A program made the position numbers and the translations under genes. From the NCBI RefSeq assembly GCF_022343555.1, contig NZ_JAKQZH010000002.1, positions 310,001 to 374,000 on the forward strand: a stretch of DNA of 64,000 nucleotides, written 5' to 3'. The stretch comes from Marinobacter sp. C7 (GTDB taxonomy: Bacteria > Pseudomonadota > Gammaproteobacteria > Pseudomonadales > Oleiphilaceae). Of the stretch, positions 48,850-57,317 are shown one piece after another. How positions within the stretch are numbered: the stretch's first letter is position 1; every line of letters starts with the position of its first letter. The notes beneath the pieces are model-generated. The model had not been told where the DNA came from. It did not search any database and saw only the letters and a program-made list of their open reading frames with translations.

Positions 48850-50895
48850 ATGAATAATCCGTTACTGACCGACGATCTGTTGCCTAAGTTTGACCATGTC
48901 CGCACCGAGCACATGGAAACGGCAATTGACCAGATTCTCAGCGAGAACCGCATGAAGATCAGCCAGCTGGCCGAGCAGGACGATCCCACCTGGGACACCC
49001 TGGCTCAGCCCATGCAGGCGCTGGAAGACAAGCTCTCCAACGCCTGGTCGGTGATCTCCCACCTGAACGGGGTGATGAACAATGATGAGCTGCGCAAGGT
49101 CTACAAAAACTGCCTGGAAAAGCTGACCGAATACAGCACCGAGATCAGCCAGAACGAAGCCCTGTGCAACGCCTACAAGAAACTGGCGGCGCGGGACGAC
49201 TTCAAGGACCTGAGCGAGCCGCAGCGCAAGTCCATCGAGAACACCCTGCGCGATTTTCACCTGGGCGGTGTCGACCTGCCAGCGGACAAGAAAAAGCGTT
49301 ACGCGGACCTGTCCCGGGAGCTGGCGGAGCTGTCCAACAAGTTCAGCGACAACGTACTGGATGCCACGCAGCACTGGTACAAGCACATCACCGACGTGGA
49401 CGAACTCTCCGGCCTGCCGGAAACCGCCATCGAGGGTGCGAAGCAGGCGGCCCGCCAAAAAGAGCTGGAGGGTTATGTCATCACCCTGGACTTTCCCAGT
49501 TTCTACCCGGTCATGACCTACTGTGATAACCGCAACCTGCGCCGGGAAGTGTACGAAGCGTTTGTCACCCGCGCTTCCGATCAGGGGCCGGATGCCGGTA
49601 CCTGGGACAACACCCCGGTGATGGCGGAAATCCTGAAGCGCCGCCATGCCCTGTCCCAGCTGCTGGGCTTCAACAACTACGCCGAACGTTCCCTCGCCAC
49701 CAAGATGGCCCGCAGTGTCGACGAAGTGCTGGAGTTCCTGAACCAGCTGGCAGCGAAGTCCAAGCCGGTGGCGGAGAAGGAATTTGCCGAACTGAAGGCC
49801 TTCGCCAAAGATGAACACGGCGTGGAGGATTTGCAGGCCTGGGACATCGGTTACTACAGCGAGAAGCTGCGCCAGAAGCAGTACGATATCTCCCCGGAGA
49901 CCCTGCGCCCCTGGTTCCCGGTCAACAAGGTGGTGCCGGGCCTGTTCCGGGTGGCCGAGAAACTATTCGATGTCCAGATCGAGGAACGGCCTGAGGTCGA
50001 GACCTGGCACGAAGACGCCACCGCCTACTGCATCAGCCGTCATGGTGAGCCGGTGGCGTGGTTCTACCTGGATCTGTTTGCCCGTCAGGGCAAGCGTGGC
50101 GGTGCCTGGATGGCCGACTGCCGGGTCCGCTGGCGTGACCAGCGCGGTCGTTTGCAGCTCCCGGTGGCGTTCCTGACCTGTAACTTCACGCCGCCGGTGA
50201 ATGGCAAGCCATCACTCCTGACCCACGACGAAGTGACTACCCTGTTCCACGAGTTTGGGCACGGCCTGCACCACATGCTGACCCAGGTGGATGTGCTGGA
50301 TGTATCCGGCATCAATGGCGTGGCCTGGGATGCGGTGGAGCTGCCCAGCCAGTTCCTGGAGAACTGGTGCTGGAACCCCGAATCCCTGGCGCTGATTGCC
50401 AGCCACCACGAGACTGGCGAACCGTTGCCCGAGGATTTGCTGCAGAAGCTGCTGGCGGCCAAGAATTTCCAGTCCGGCATGGGCATGGTGCGCCAGCTGG
50501 AGTTCTCGCTGTTCGACTTCCGCCTGCATGCGGAATTCGTCGACGAGGCTCCCACCAACCCGCTGGAGATGCACCGCAAGGTGCGGGAAGAAATCGCGGT
50601 GGTGGAAGCGCCGGAGTTCAACCGCTTCCCCAACGCCTTCTCCCACATCTTCGCCGGCGGTTACGCAGCGGGCTACTACAGCTACAAATGGGCGGAAGTG
50701 CTGGCGGCGGATGCCTTCTCCCTGTTCGAAGAGAAAGGCATCTTTGATCCGGAAACCGGCAAGGCCTTCCTGAAGAACATCCTGGAGAAAGGCGGCTCGC
50801 AGGAGCCCATGGAACTGTTCAAGGCCTTCCGCGGCCGCGAGCCCCGGGTGGACGCCCTGTTGAGACAATCCGGCATCACGGACGACGCCGCCTGA
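48850..50895 (+). CDS. prlC: Oligopeptidase A (M3 zinc metallopeptidase)
   Basis: Cytoplasmic peptidase that degrades oligopeptides and cleaved signal peptides. The 681 residues include the zinc site HEFGH at 467-471 (TTLFHEFGHGLHHML) and the downstream zinc-binding glutamate in ENWCWNPESL. The length equals E. coli PrlC (680). GAGGAC sits just before the ATG. The small yheV gene follows 71 bases later in the same direction, the pairing found in pseudomonads. Confidence 0.96.
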   Translation: MNNPLLTDDLLPKFDHVRTEHMETAIDQILSENRMKISQLAEQDDPTWDTLAQPMQALEDKLSNAWSVISHLNGVMNNDELRKVYKNCLEKLTEYSTEISQNEALCNAYKKLAARDDFKDLSEPQRKSIENTLRDFHLGGVDLPADKKKRYADLSRELAELSNKFSDNVLDATQHWYKHITDVDELSGLPETAIEGAKQAARQKELEGYVITLDFPSFYPVMTYCDNRNLRREVYEAFVTRASDQGPDAGTWDNTPVMAEILKRRHALSQLLGFNNYAERSLATKMARSVDEVLEFLNQLAAKSKPVAEKEFAELKAFAKDEHGVEDLQAWDIGYYSEKLRQKQYDISPETLRPWFPVNKVVPGLFRVAEKLFDVQIEERPEVETWHEDATAYCISRHGEPVAWFYLDLFARQGKRGGAWMADCRVRWRDQRGRLQLPVAFLTCNFTPPVNGKPSLLTHDEVTTLFHEFGHGLHHMLTQVDVLDVSGINGVAWDAVELPSQFLENWCWNPESLALIASHHETGEPLPEDLLQKLLAAKNFQSGMGMVRQLEFSLFDFRLHAEFVDEAPTNPLEMHRKVREEIAVVEAPEFNRFPNAFSHIFAGGYAAGYYSYKWAEVLAADAFSLFEEKGIFDPETGKAFLKNILEKGGSQEPMELFKAFRGREPRVDALLRQSGITDDAA

Positions 50896-50966
50896 TACAA
50901 TTTCGGTAATGGGCCGGGTGGAGCGATGCGAAGCCCGGCTACCGATCTGCAAAACCGGAGAAACCT

Positions 50967-51218
50967 ATGGCAAGTCCGAAACGTTTCATCGCCGGCGCGG
51001 TTTGCCCCCGCTGTGCGGAGATGGACAAGATCATGATGTTCACGGATGACAACGACAAGCAGGTACGCGAATGCGTGGCCTGCGGGTTCACCGATGGGTT
51101 GTCCGAGGAGCCGGATACCCAGGTGCTGGAACTGGAAACCCGGGTGAACAAGCGCAAGAACGAGGATGATCATACCGTTAAGCAGGTGGTGTTCTTTAAG
51201 GCAGGTTCAGAGGACTGA
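50967..51218 (+). CDS. yheV: YheV-family putative zinc ribbon protein
   Basis: An 83-residue protein with two CxxC knuckles (GAVCPRCAE at about 13-16 and RECVACGF at about 36-39) forming a probable zinc ribbon, then an acidic C-terminal half. The family is widespread in gammaproteobacteria without a known role. GGAGAAAC precedes the ATG. Between prlC and this gene, a short dyad (GCCGGG at 50913-50918, CCCGGC at 50934-50939) may form a hairpin. Confidence 0.88.
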   Translation: MASPKRFIAGAVCPRCAEMDKIMMFTDDNDKQVRECVACGFTDGLSEEPDTQVLELETRVNKRKNEDDHTVKQVVFFKAGSED

Positions 51219-51251
51219 CTTCGGTCCTAGCCTGGTTGTTGTGGGGGCTTT

Positions 51252-51339
51252 GAGGGAGTGGGGGTGCTTTCCTTTCGGGCACAAAGAACTCGCTTCGCTC
51301 AGACAATTGTGCCCTGCAGGAAAGCACCCCCACTCCCTC
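51252..51339. repeat. Palindromic intergenic element, copy 1
   Basis: Outer arms of 22 bp (51252-51273 and 51318-51339) are perfect reverse complements. An inner 8-bp stem (GGGCACAA 51277-51284, TTGTGCCC 51307-51314) encloses a 22-base apical segment, 51285-51306. Read on the minus strand, that segment is identical to the apical segment of copy 2. Confidence 0.93.
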
Positions 51340-51504
51340 TCTCACGGACCACTCCGATATGTCCATGACAATGCCTCGAAGTTTTTTTGGTTTATTACCG
51401 AGTAGCCCTGATTCTCGGGGAATTTCCGCAACTTGAAGCGGGGAGACGCAAACACCCAAAAATCCCGGCAGTATTTCTTCGATATACCTGTTAGTTAAGT
51501 GAAC

Positions 51505-51592
51505 GAGGGGGCGGGGTACCTTTTCTGCCGGGGACAATTGTCTGAGCGAAGCGAGTTCTTTGTCCCCAGAAGAAAAGGTACCCCGCCCCCTC
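51505..51592. repeat. Palindromic intergenic element, copy 2
   Basis: The 33-base arms (51505-51537, 51560-51592) pair except for a 3-base bulge. They enclose the apical 22 bases 51538-51559, which begin TTGTCTGAGCGAAGCGAG. The arms contain GGTACC and differ from copy 1 in sequence. Confidence 0.93.
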
Positions 51593-51638
51593 AAAGCCTC
51601 CCAACCAGCAGGCTACAAAAGAACGGCGTACTCCAAAG

Positions 51639-52961
51639 TCAGAGCACCATCGCCGCCAACCACCCAAAGCCCAGCAACGGCAAGTTGTAGTGCAGGAACG
51701 TCGGCACCACGGTATCCCAGATGTGGTTGTGCTGGCCGTCGACGTTCAGGCCGGCGGTGGGGCCGAGAGTGGAGTCGGAGGCCGGGGAGCCCGCGTCGCC
51801 CAGGGCGCCGGCGGTGCCGACCAGGGCCACGATGGCCAGGGGGCTGAAGCCCATCTGCAGGGCCAGCGGGACGTACAGGGCCGCGATAATGGGGATGGTG
51901 GAGAAGGATGAGCCAATACCCATGGTGATCAGCAGGCCTACCGCCAGCATCAGGAAGGCCGCCAGGGGCTTGTTCTCGCCGATGGCGGCGACGGAGCCTT
52001 CCACCAGGGTGGCGATGTCGCCGGTTTCCCGCATCACTTCCGCAAAGCCGTTGGCAGCGATCATGATGAAGCCGATCATAGCCAGCATTTTCATGCCCTC
52101 GGTGAACAGGTCATCGGCCTCTTTCCACTTCACCACGCCGGACAGGTTGAACAATACGAAGCCGGCCAGTGCGCCCAGGATCATGGAGCCGAGCCAGAGC
52201 TGAACCACGAAGGCGACCACAATCGCCGCCAGGGCCATGACCAGGGTGCGGGGGCTGTAGCTGACGTTGACGCGCTCGGTCTTCGCAATGGCTTCCATGT
52301 TGTATTTGCGGTCGCCCCGATAGCTGAAGAACACAGCAATCAGCAGGCCCACCAGCATACCCAGGGCCGGCAGCGCCATGGCGGACATGACGTTCAGGCC
52401 GGAGGCGTCAACGCCGTTGTCGGCCACGTTGGCCAGCAGGATCTCATTCAGGTAGATGCCGCCGAAACCTACCGGCAGGAACATGTACGGAGTGATCAGG
52501 CCGAAGGTCAGCACGCAGGCCACGAGCCGGCGGTCCATGTTGAGTTTCGCCATCACGTATAGCAGCGGCGGAACCACCAGCGGGATGAAGGCGATGTGGA
52601 TCGGCAGGATGTTCTGTGACGAGATGGCGATGGCCAGCAACAACCCGACGATAAGGAAGCGGATGCCGGTGGCGGCGCTGCCGTCTTCCTGGCGGCCGAC
52701 CAGAGCCAGGGCGCGGTCGGCCAGAGCGTGGGCGAGGCCGGATTTGCCGATGGCTACGGCAAAGGCACCCAGGGTGGCGTAGGACAGTGCAACGGTGGCA
52801 CCGCCGCCCAGCCCGTTGTTGAAGGCTTGGATGGTGGCGTCCAGGGACATGCCCGCGATCAGGCCGCCGGAAATGGCGCCGACGATCAGGGCAACGACAA
52901 CGTGAATGCGGCACAGGCTCAGTACGAGCATGATCAGTACCGCGGCAACAACGGCATTCAT
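51639..52961 (-). CDS. Na+/H+ antiporter-family membrane transporter
   Basis: A 440-residue protein with about 11-12 hydrophobic segments and no signal peptide. It has features of the NhaC-related/YuiF-like antiporter families: the glycine-rich first hairpin [23 protein letters not shown] (quoted in part), [20 protein letters not shown], and the C-terminal [20 protein letters not shown]. Relatives have been proposed to move Na+, H+ or amino acids; the substrate here is not determined. ATG 52961 has CGGAG 7 bases upstream; a 19-residue upstream extension is open but unlikely. Confidence 0.82.
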   Translation of the reverse strand: MNAVVAAVLIMLVLSLCRIHVVVALIVGAISGGLIAGMSLDATIQAFNNGLGGGATVALSYATLGAFAVAIGKSGLAHALADRALALVGRQEDGSAATGIRFLIVGLLLAIAISSQNILPIHIAFIPLVVPPLLYVMAKLNMDRRLVACVLTFGLITPYMFLPVGFGGIYLNEILLANVADNGVDASGLNVMSAMALPALGMLVGLLIAVFFSYRGDRKYNMEAIAKTERVNVSYSPRTLVMALAAIVVAFVVQLWLGSMILGALAGFVLFNLSGVVKWKEADDLFTEGMKMLAMIGFIMIAANGFAEVMRETGDIATLVEGSVAAIGENKPLAAFLMLAVGLLITMGIGSSFSTIPIIAALYVPLALQMGFSPLAIVALVGTAGALGDAGSPASDSTLGPTAGLNVDGQHNHIWDTVVPTFLHYNLPLLGFGWLAAMVL

Positions 52962-53075
52962 GGCAAACTCCGGGTAGGAATCAAGGGTTTTCCGGCCCCT
53001 TGTGGGGGCCGGCGTCATGAAAAGCGCGGTAATGTGCAGGAAATGAACGCCCGAGTCAAAACGGGATTACCGAAC

Positions 53076-53303
53076 TCAGTCGTCCAGGCGGGCAAAGCGG
53101 GGAACCAGTTCTCCGGCGACTTCCACGGTTTCCCGGAACATGGCGAGGGGGCGTACCCAGAGGCTGTAGTCACCGTACAGGCAGCGGTAGACCACCAGGG
53201 GCTCTTCGGTTTCGCTGTGGCGGGCGACGCCGATCACTTCGTAATCCTGGCCCTTGTAGTGCCGGTAACGTCCGGGGCTTATGGTCGGTTTCTTTTCGGT
53301 CAT
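53076..53303 (-). CDS. DUF1653 small protein
   Basis: A 75-residue soluble protein with the DUF1653 pattern: GRYRHYKGQDYEVIGVARHSE, LVVYRCLYGDYSLWVRPLAMF. Function unknown. ATG 53303 has AAGGG 7 bases upstream and lies 10 bases after the DoxX stop, so the two are probably one transcript; longer in-frame extensions would run into the DoxX gene. Confidence 0.88.
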   Translation of the reverse strand: MTEKKPTISPGRYRHYKGQDYEVIGVARHSETEEPLVVYRCLYGDYSLWVRPLAMFRETVEVAGELVPRFARLDD

Positions 53304-53313
53304 GGTTAGCCCT

Positions 53314-53700
53314 TCAGTTCTTGAGCTTGTACCTGCCAGGTCCGAGGAAGACCAGGGCGACGGCGGTGAACAGGAAGAACAGCTGGAGTTCCAGGGCCAG
53401 CCCGCCGTTACGGCCCAGTGCCAGCAACTCATGGGCATGAACCAGGATGATGGCCACGATCATGTTGAACGCAATCAGCAGGGCGCCGATCCGGGTCTGG
53501 TAGCCGAGGATGATCATCAGTGGAGCGATCAGCTCGCCGATAAACACGCCGTAGGCCAGAAATGCGGGCAGCCCGTGGCTGGCCAACTCCCCCTCGATGA
53601 AGCCGACCCCATGGAGCAGCTTGGCAATGCCATGAAACAGCATCAGGCCACCCAGGGTCAGGCGCAGAATCAGTTTTCCCAGATCGGCGTTTTCCAGCAT
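53314..53700 (-). CDS. DoxX-family membrane protein
   Basis: A 128-residue protein with four transmembrane helices. The signature is LGGLMLFHGIAKLLHGVGF in the first helix, then GVFIGELIAPLMIILGYQTR, matching DoxX/YqjF-type proteins. Family members include the small subunit of archaeal thiosulfate:quinone oxidoreductase, but bacterial ones are mostly uncharacterised. A strong AGGAGG precedes the ATG. Confidence 0.88.
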   Translation of the reverse strand: MLENADLGKLILRLTLGGLMLFHGIAKLLHGVGFIEGELASHGLPAFLAYGVFIGELIAPLMIILGYQTRIGALLIAFNMIVAIILVHAHELLALGRNGGLALELQLFFLFTAVALVFLGPGRYKLKN

Positions 53701-53750
53701 GAAGCCTCCTGTGGCTGGTTGAAGTAGTGGAAAACCGCCAAGGATACCGC

Positions 53751-54440
53751 CTAAACCAGACCTCCGCCCAGTGAAAACCGGATATGGTTACGGACCAGCA
53801 GGTTTTCCCAGTAGCGGCGCATCCAGTTCCAGGCTTCGTTGTTTACCTGCTCGACGAACGGATCCAGGTTGAGGTTGTAGTAATCGGGCGTGCCGGCGAT
53901 CTGCAGTACGGTGACCGTGACCGAATCATCCAGCTCGTTGGCAAAAGGCTCGCCGATCAGTTGGTGTACCAGAAGATTGGCGCGAGTGGCCTCGATATCC
54001 ACCAGTTCGCTTTGCCGGATGGACCGGTTGTTTTCGTGCATTTCTTCCATCAGGCGATGACACAGGTAGGCGCGGATGAGCAGGCCGTCGAGCCCATCGT
54101 AGCGCACCAGCAGAACCGAGGGCTGGGTAAAGTAACGTATGGCCGCGTCCACGAAGGGCCGGAACAGCTCGGCTTTGCCCGCCTCGCGGGCGCAGGCCTC
54201 CACGCATTCAATCAGCCGTGGCGCCATTTCGATGTATTCGATGGCGAACTGGAACAATGCGGTGGCCGGCTGGTAGCCCTCGATGACCACGGACGATGGT
54301 AACCGCTCTGCCGTCTCGCGAAGCTGGCGGAGGAAGGTCCCGGATCGGGCTTCCTTGCGCCGGGCGTCGTCAATGATTTCGAGCACTACCTGTGGTGTCA
54401 TGTGAGGAGATGCCAGTGTCTGTGCTAGTTGAGGTCGCAA
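53751..54440 (-). CDS. Conserved hypothetical protein
   Basis: I do not recognise this family. It is a 229-residue soluble, acidic, mostly helical protein with no signal peptide or catalytic motif visible (IECVEACAREAGKAELFRPF, LLIRAYLCHRLMEEMHENN, DSVTVTVLQIAGTPDYYNL). I chose TTG 54440, which has GGGAGG 4 bases upstream; the next ATG (54401) has no ribosome site, and another TTG at 54461 lacks one as well. It stands alone between DoxX and the MATE gene. Confidence 0.7.
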   Translation of the reverse strand: MRPQLAQTLASPHMTPQVVLEIIDDARRKEARSGTFLRQLRETAERLPSSVVIEGYQPATALFQFAIEYIEMAPRLIECVEACAREAGKAELFRPFVDAAIRYFTQPSVLLVRYDGLDGLLIRAYLCHRLMEEMHENNRSIRQSELVDIEATRANLLVHQLIGEPFANELDDSVTVTVLQIAGTPDYYNLNLDPFVEQVNNEAWNWMRRYWENLLVRNHIRFSLGGGLV

Positions 54441-54602
54441 GGCGCCTCCCGTTGTTTGCAACGAGTCAACGAGTGCAGCAGGAAGCGGTGCACTCGGCCA
54501 ACCGGCCTGCTGTTTCTGACTAGTGTAGTCGACATTTGTCTGCTTGCCGGTGCTTCGACCGCAAATTGCCTGGTCAGAGGATTACCGCCCGGACAGGTTG
54601 TG

Positions 54603-55931
54603 TCACGACGACTCGAACCAGCGCCCGGCCCGGGTGTGGGACCAGCACAGCCAGCCCATGCTCAGTGCCCGGGCAAGCATCAGACAGATCAGGGAAAACC
54701 AGAGGCCGTGGTTGCCCCACCCGGTGGTCAGCCACCACACCGGCAGGAATACGATCAGGGCGGAGAATAGCATGGTGTTCTGCATGTCCCGGGTGCGGGT
54801 GGCTCCGATGAAGACCCCGTCCAGCAGGAAGCCCCACACCGAGGCGAATGGCAGCAGCCACAGCCATGGCAGGTATTCCCACGCGGTGACACGGACCGCT
54901 TCGATACCGGTCAGCAACGCGACCAGCTGACGCCCCCCGAAGACAAAGAGGATGGTCAGCAGCAGTGCGCCCCACAGGGACCATCTCAGTGCGCTGCGGA
55001 ACACCAGGCGGAAGCGGCGCCGGCTGCCCTTGCCGATGGCCTCGCCGATCAGAGCCTCGGCGGCGTTGGCAAAGCCGTCCAGGGCGTTGGAGATCACCAG
55101 CAGGAAGGTTATGAGCACGGCGTTGGCGGCCAGAATGGTATCGCCCTGCCGGGCCCCCTGGGCGGTAAAGAACGCCAGTACCAGCAACAGGGCGATGGTC
55201 CGCACCATGATGTAGCGGTTCACCCGCAATATCCTCAGGTAGTCCGGCAGCCGCCCGAGGAGTTCCCGGGTCAGGCGCTGACCGTCTGGCACACGGGTCA
55301 GCACGATGGCGAAGCCGATTGCGGCGGCGCCATATTCGGCGATCACCGTGGCAATGGCCACCCCCCGGCTGTTCCAGCCCAGCCCGGTGACAAACAGCAC
55401 ATCCAGTACGATATTCAGGCCGTTGGCGACAATCAGCATGATCATCGGCCCCCGGGGAAACTGCATGCCGATGAGCCAGCCCACCAGAGTGTACTGGCAC
55501 AGCACCGCCGGCGCGCTCCAGATCCGGATCGCTGCGTATTCCGCCGCCAGTCCGGTCACATCCGGGCTCGGATTCATCAACACCAGACCGATACGGATCA
55601 GCGGCTGGTGAAACAGGATCAGCAGCAGGCCGATGGCCACCGCGAGCAGGACTGACCGTAACAGCAACGCGACCTGGCCAAAACTGTCCCGCTTGCCCCA
55701 TGCCTGAGCGGCGAGTCCGGTGGTCCCCATGCGCATGAAGCCGAAGGTCCAGTACAGGATGCTGAACAGGTTGGCTCCGACCGCCACCGCGCCCAGGTAT
55801 TCCGGGCTTTCAAGGTGGCCAAGCACCGCCGTATCCACCAGGCCCAGCAGGGGGACGGTCAGGTTGGTCAGCATCAATGGCCAGGCCAGCGCCCAGAGGC
55901 GCCGGTCCAGGGTGGGCAGGTGAAAAGTCAT
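54603..55931 (-). CDS. MATE-family efflux transporter, DinF type
   Basis: A 442-residue protein with 12 predicted helices in two halves (MLTNLTVPLLGLVDTAVLGH at the start; FANAAEALIGEAIGKGSRRR opening the second half). These match the DinF branch of MATE exporters, driven by H+ or Na+ and exporting drugs or reactive species. AGAAAG lies near the ATG. The substrate is unknown, and no SOS box is seen in the short upstream region. Confidence 0.92.
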   Translation of the reverse strand: MTFHLPTLDRRLWALAWPLMLTNLTVPLLGLVDTAVLGHLESPEYLGAVAVGANLFSILYWTFGFMRMGTTGLAAQAWGKRDSFGQVALLLRSVLLAVAIGLLLILFHQPLIRIGLVLMNPSPDVTGLAAEYAAIRIWSAPAVLCQYTLVGWLIGMQFPRGPMIMLIVANGLNIVLDVLFVTGLGWNSRGVAIATVIAEYGAAAIGFAIVLTRVPDGQRLTRELLGRLPDYLRILRVNRYIMVRTIALLLVLAFFTAQGARQGDTILAANAVLITFLLVISNALDGFANAAEALIGEAIGKGSRRRFRLVFRSALRWSLWGALLLTILFVFGGRQLVALLTGIEAVRVTAWEYLPWLWLLPFASVWGFLLDGVFIGATRTRDMQNTMLFSALIVFLPVWWLTTGWGNHGLWFSLICLMLARALSMGWLCWSHTRAGRWFESS

Positions 55932-56009
55932 ATTCTTTCTGATTCTTAAAAATCCCAGTTTATCATCTTTGGGTTTATCCGATTTTTTAGTCTTTTTTTG
56001 ATCTGTGTC

Positions 56010-56029
56010 TATACTCGAATTTGGAGTAT
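56010..56029. promoter_or_regulatory. Dyad overlapping a candidate -10 box upstream of coxB
   Basis: ATACTC (56011-56016) and GAGTAT (56024-56029) form an inverted repeat with 7 bases between. TATACT (56010-56015) could be the -10 box of the cox operon about 115 bases before coxB. A regulator binding here would cover the promoter. There is no good -35. Confidence 0.38.
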
Positions 56030-56135
56030 CCGTAAGCAGGCTTTCACTCTGGATTTGCCGGTGTTTCTGCGAGCGCCGTCAAAACAGAGGGATAACGCAA
56101 AATCCGACAAGAATAACACTCTGTGGAGACACAGT

Positions 56136-57260
56136 ATGCGCGTGCACGCTAAGCGGGCAGGTGCCCTGTTGGGTGGTCTTGTGTTCCCGACCTGGTCCAT
56201 GGCGGACTGGACGATGAACATGAGCCCCGGGGTGACCGGCACCAGTAATGATATTTTCAGCCTTCACATGACCATTCTGTGGATCTGCGTCGTCATTGGC
56301 GTGGTGGTCTTCGGGGTCATGTTCTGGTCCATCTTCGCCCACCGCAAATCCCAGGGTCACAAACCGGCGAATTTCCACGAAAACACCCTGGTGGAAATCC
56401 TCTGGACCATCATACCGTTCGTCATCCTGGTGGTTATGGCGATCCCCGCCACGGCGACGCTGGTCGATATGTACGACACCACTGAGGCAGAGGTGGACGT
56501 CAAAATCACCGGCTACCAGTGGAAGTGGCAATACGAGTACGTCGATCAGGACTTCGGCTATTTCTCCAACCTCGCCACACCCAGGGATCAGATCGAGAAC
56601 CGGCAGGACAAGGGTGAAAACTACCTGCTGGAAGTGGACAACCCGCTGATCATCCCCGTCGGCAAGAAGGTCCGGTTCCTGTTGACCGCCAACGATGTGA
56701 TCCACTCCTGGTGGGTGCCGGCGTTCGGCGTCAAGAAGGACGCGATTCCCGGTTTTATCAATGAGACCTGGGTCCGGGTCGACGAGCCTGGTGTCTATCG
56801 TGGCCAGTGCACCGAGCTGTGTGGCAAGGATCACGGTTTCATGCCCGTGGTGGTGGAGGCCGTCCCCGAAGAGGAATTCAATGTCTGGCTGGCGGAACAG
56901 AAAGCAGCCGCCCAGAAGGAGCGTGAGCTGACGCAGAAGGACTGGACCATGGACGAGCTCATGGCCCGTGGCGAGAAAGCTTACCAGACCGCCTGTGCAG
57001 CGTGTCACCAGCCTGACGGCAGCGGTGCACCGCCGGCGTTCCCGGCACTCAAGGGCAGTCCGATTGCCACCGGAGACGTGACCGCGCACATCGACATCGT
57101 GGTCAACGGCAAAGCCGGTACAGCGATGCAGGCCTTCGGTAACCAGTTGAGTGAGGTGGACCTGGCAGCGGTGATTACCTACGAGCGGAACGCCTGGGGT
57201 AACAACACCGGTGACATGGTCACGCCCAAGGAAATTCTGGATTACAAGAATCAGCAGTAA
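56136..57260 (+). CDS. coxB: Cytochrome c oxidase subunit II with fused cytochrome c domain
   Basis: Electron-entry subunit of an aa3/caa3-type oxidase. From ATG 56136 (374 residues) it has a signal-like N-terminus, two transmembrane helices (about 45-65 and 90-110), and the CuA domain with HSWWVPAFGVKKDAIPGF and CTELCGKDHGFMP (C225, C229). A C-terminal cytochrome c domain follows, with heme-binding CAACH starting at C287 and an axial-ligand region near GTAMQAF. GGAG precedes the ATG; the open frame upstream to 55998 is not supported. First gene of the cox cluster. Confidence 0.95.
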   Translation: MRVHAKRAGALLGGLVFPTWSMADWTMNMSPGVTGTSNDIFSLHMTILWICVVIGVVVFGVMFWSIFAHRKSQGHKPANFHENTLVEILWTIIPFVILVVMAIPATATLVDMYDTTEAEVDVKITGYQWKWQYEYVDQDFGYFSNLATPRDQIENRQDKGENYLLEVDNPLIIPVGKKVRFLLTANDVIHSWWVPAFGVKKDAIPGFINETWVRVDEPGVYRGQCTELCGKDHGFMPVVVEAVPEEEFNVWLAEQKAAAQKERELTQKDWTMDELMARGEKAYQTACAACHQPDGSGAPPAFPALKGSPIATGDVTAHIDIVVNGKAGTAMQAFGNQLSEVDLAAVITYERNAWGNNTGDMVTPKEILDYKNQQ

Positions 57261-57317
57261 TCGACGCCAGATAATAACGATCACCAGCCACAATTAACGG
57301 CGGTAACGGGGGTTTTC

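Larger units (their letters stand above)
51219..51638. other. Convergent intergenic region holding two palindromic repeats
   Basis: A 420-bp gap between the end of yheV and the end of the antiporter-like gene on the other strand. It is filled by two copies of the palindromic element, in opposite orientation, separated by about 165 bp of AT-richer sequence with a T7 run near 51380. No plausible gene is seen. Confidence 0.8.
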
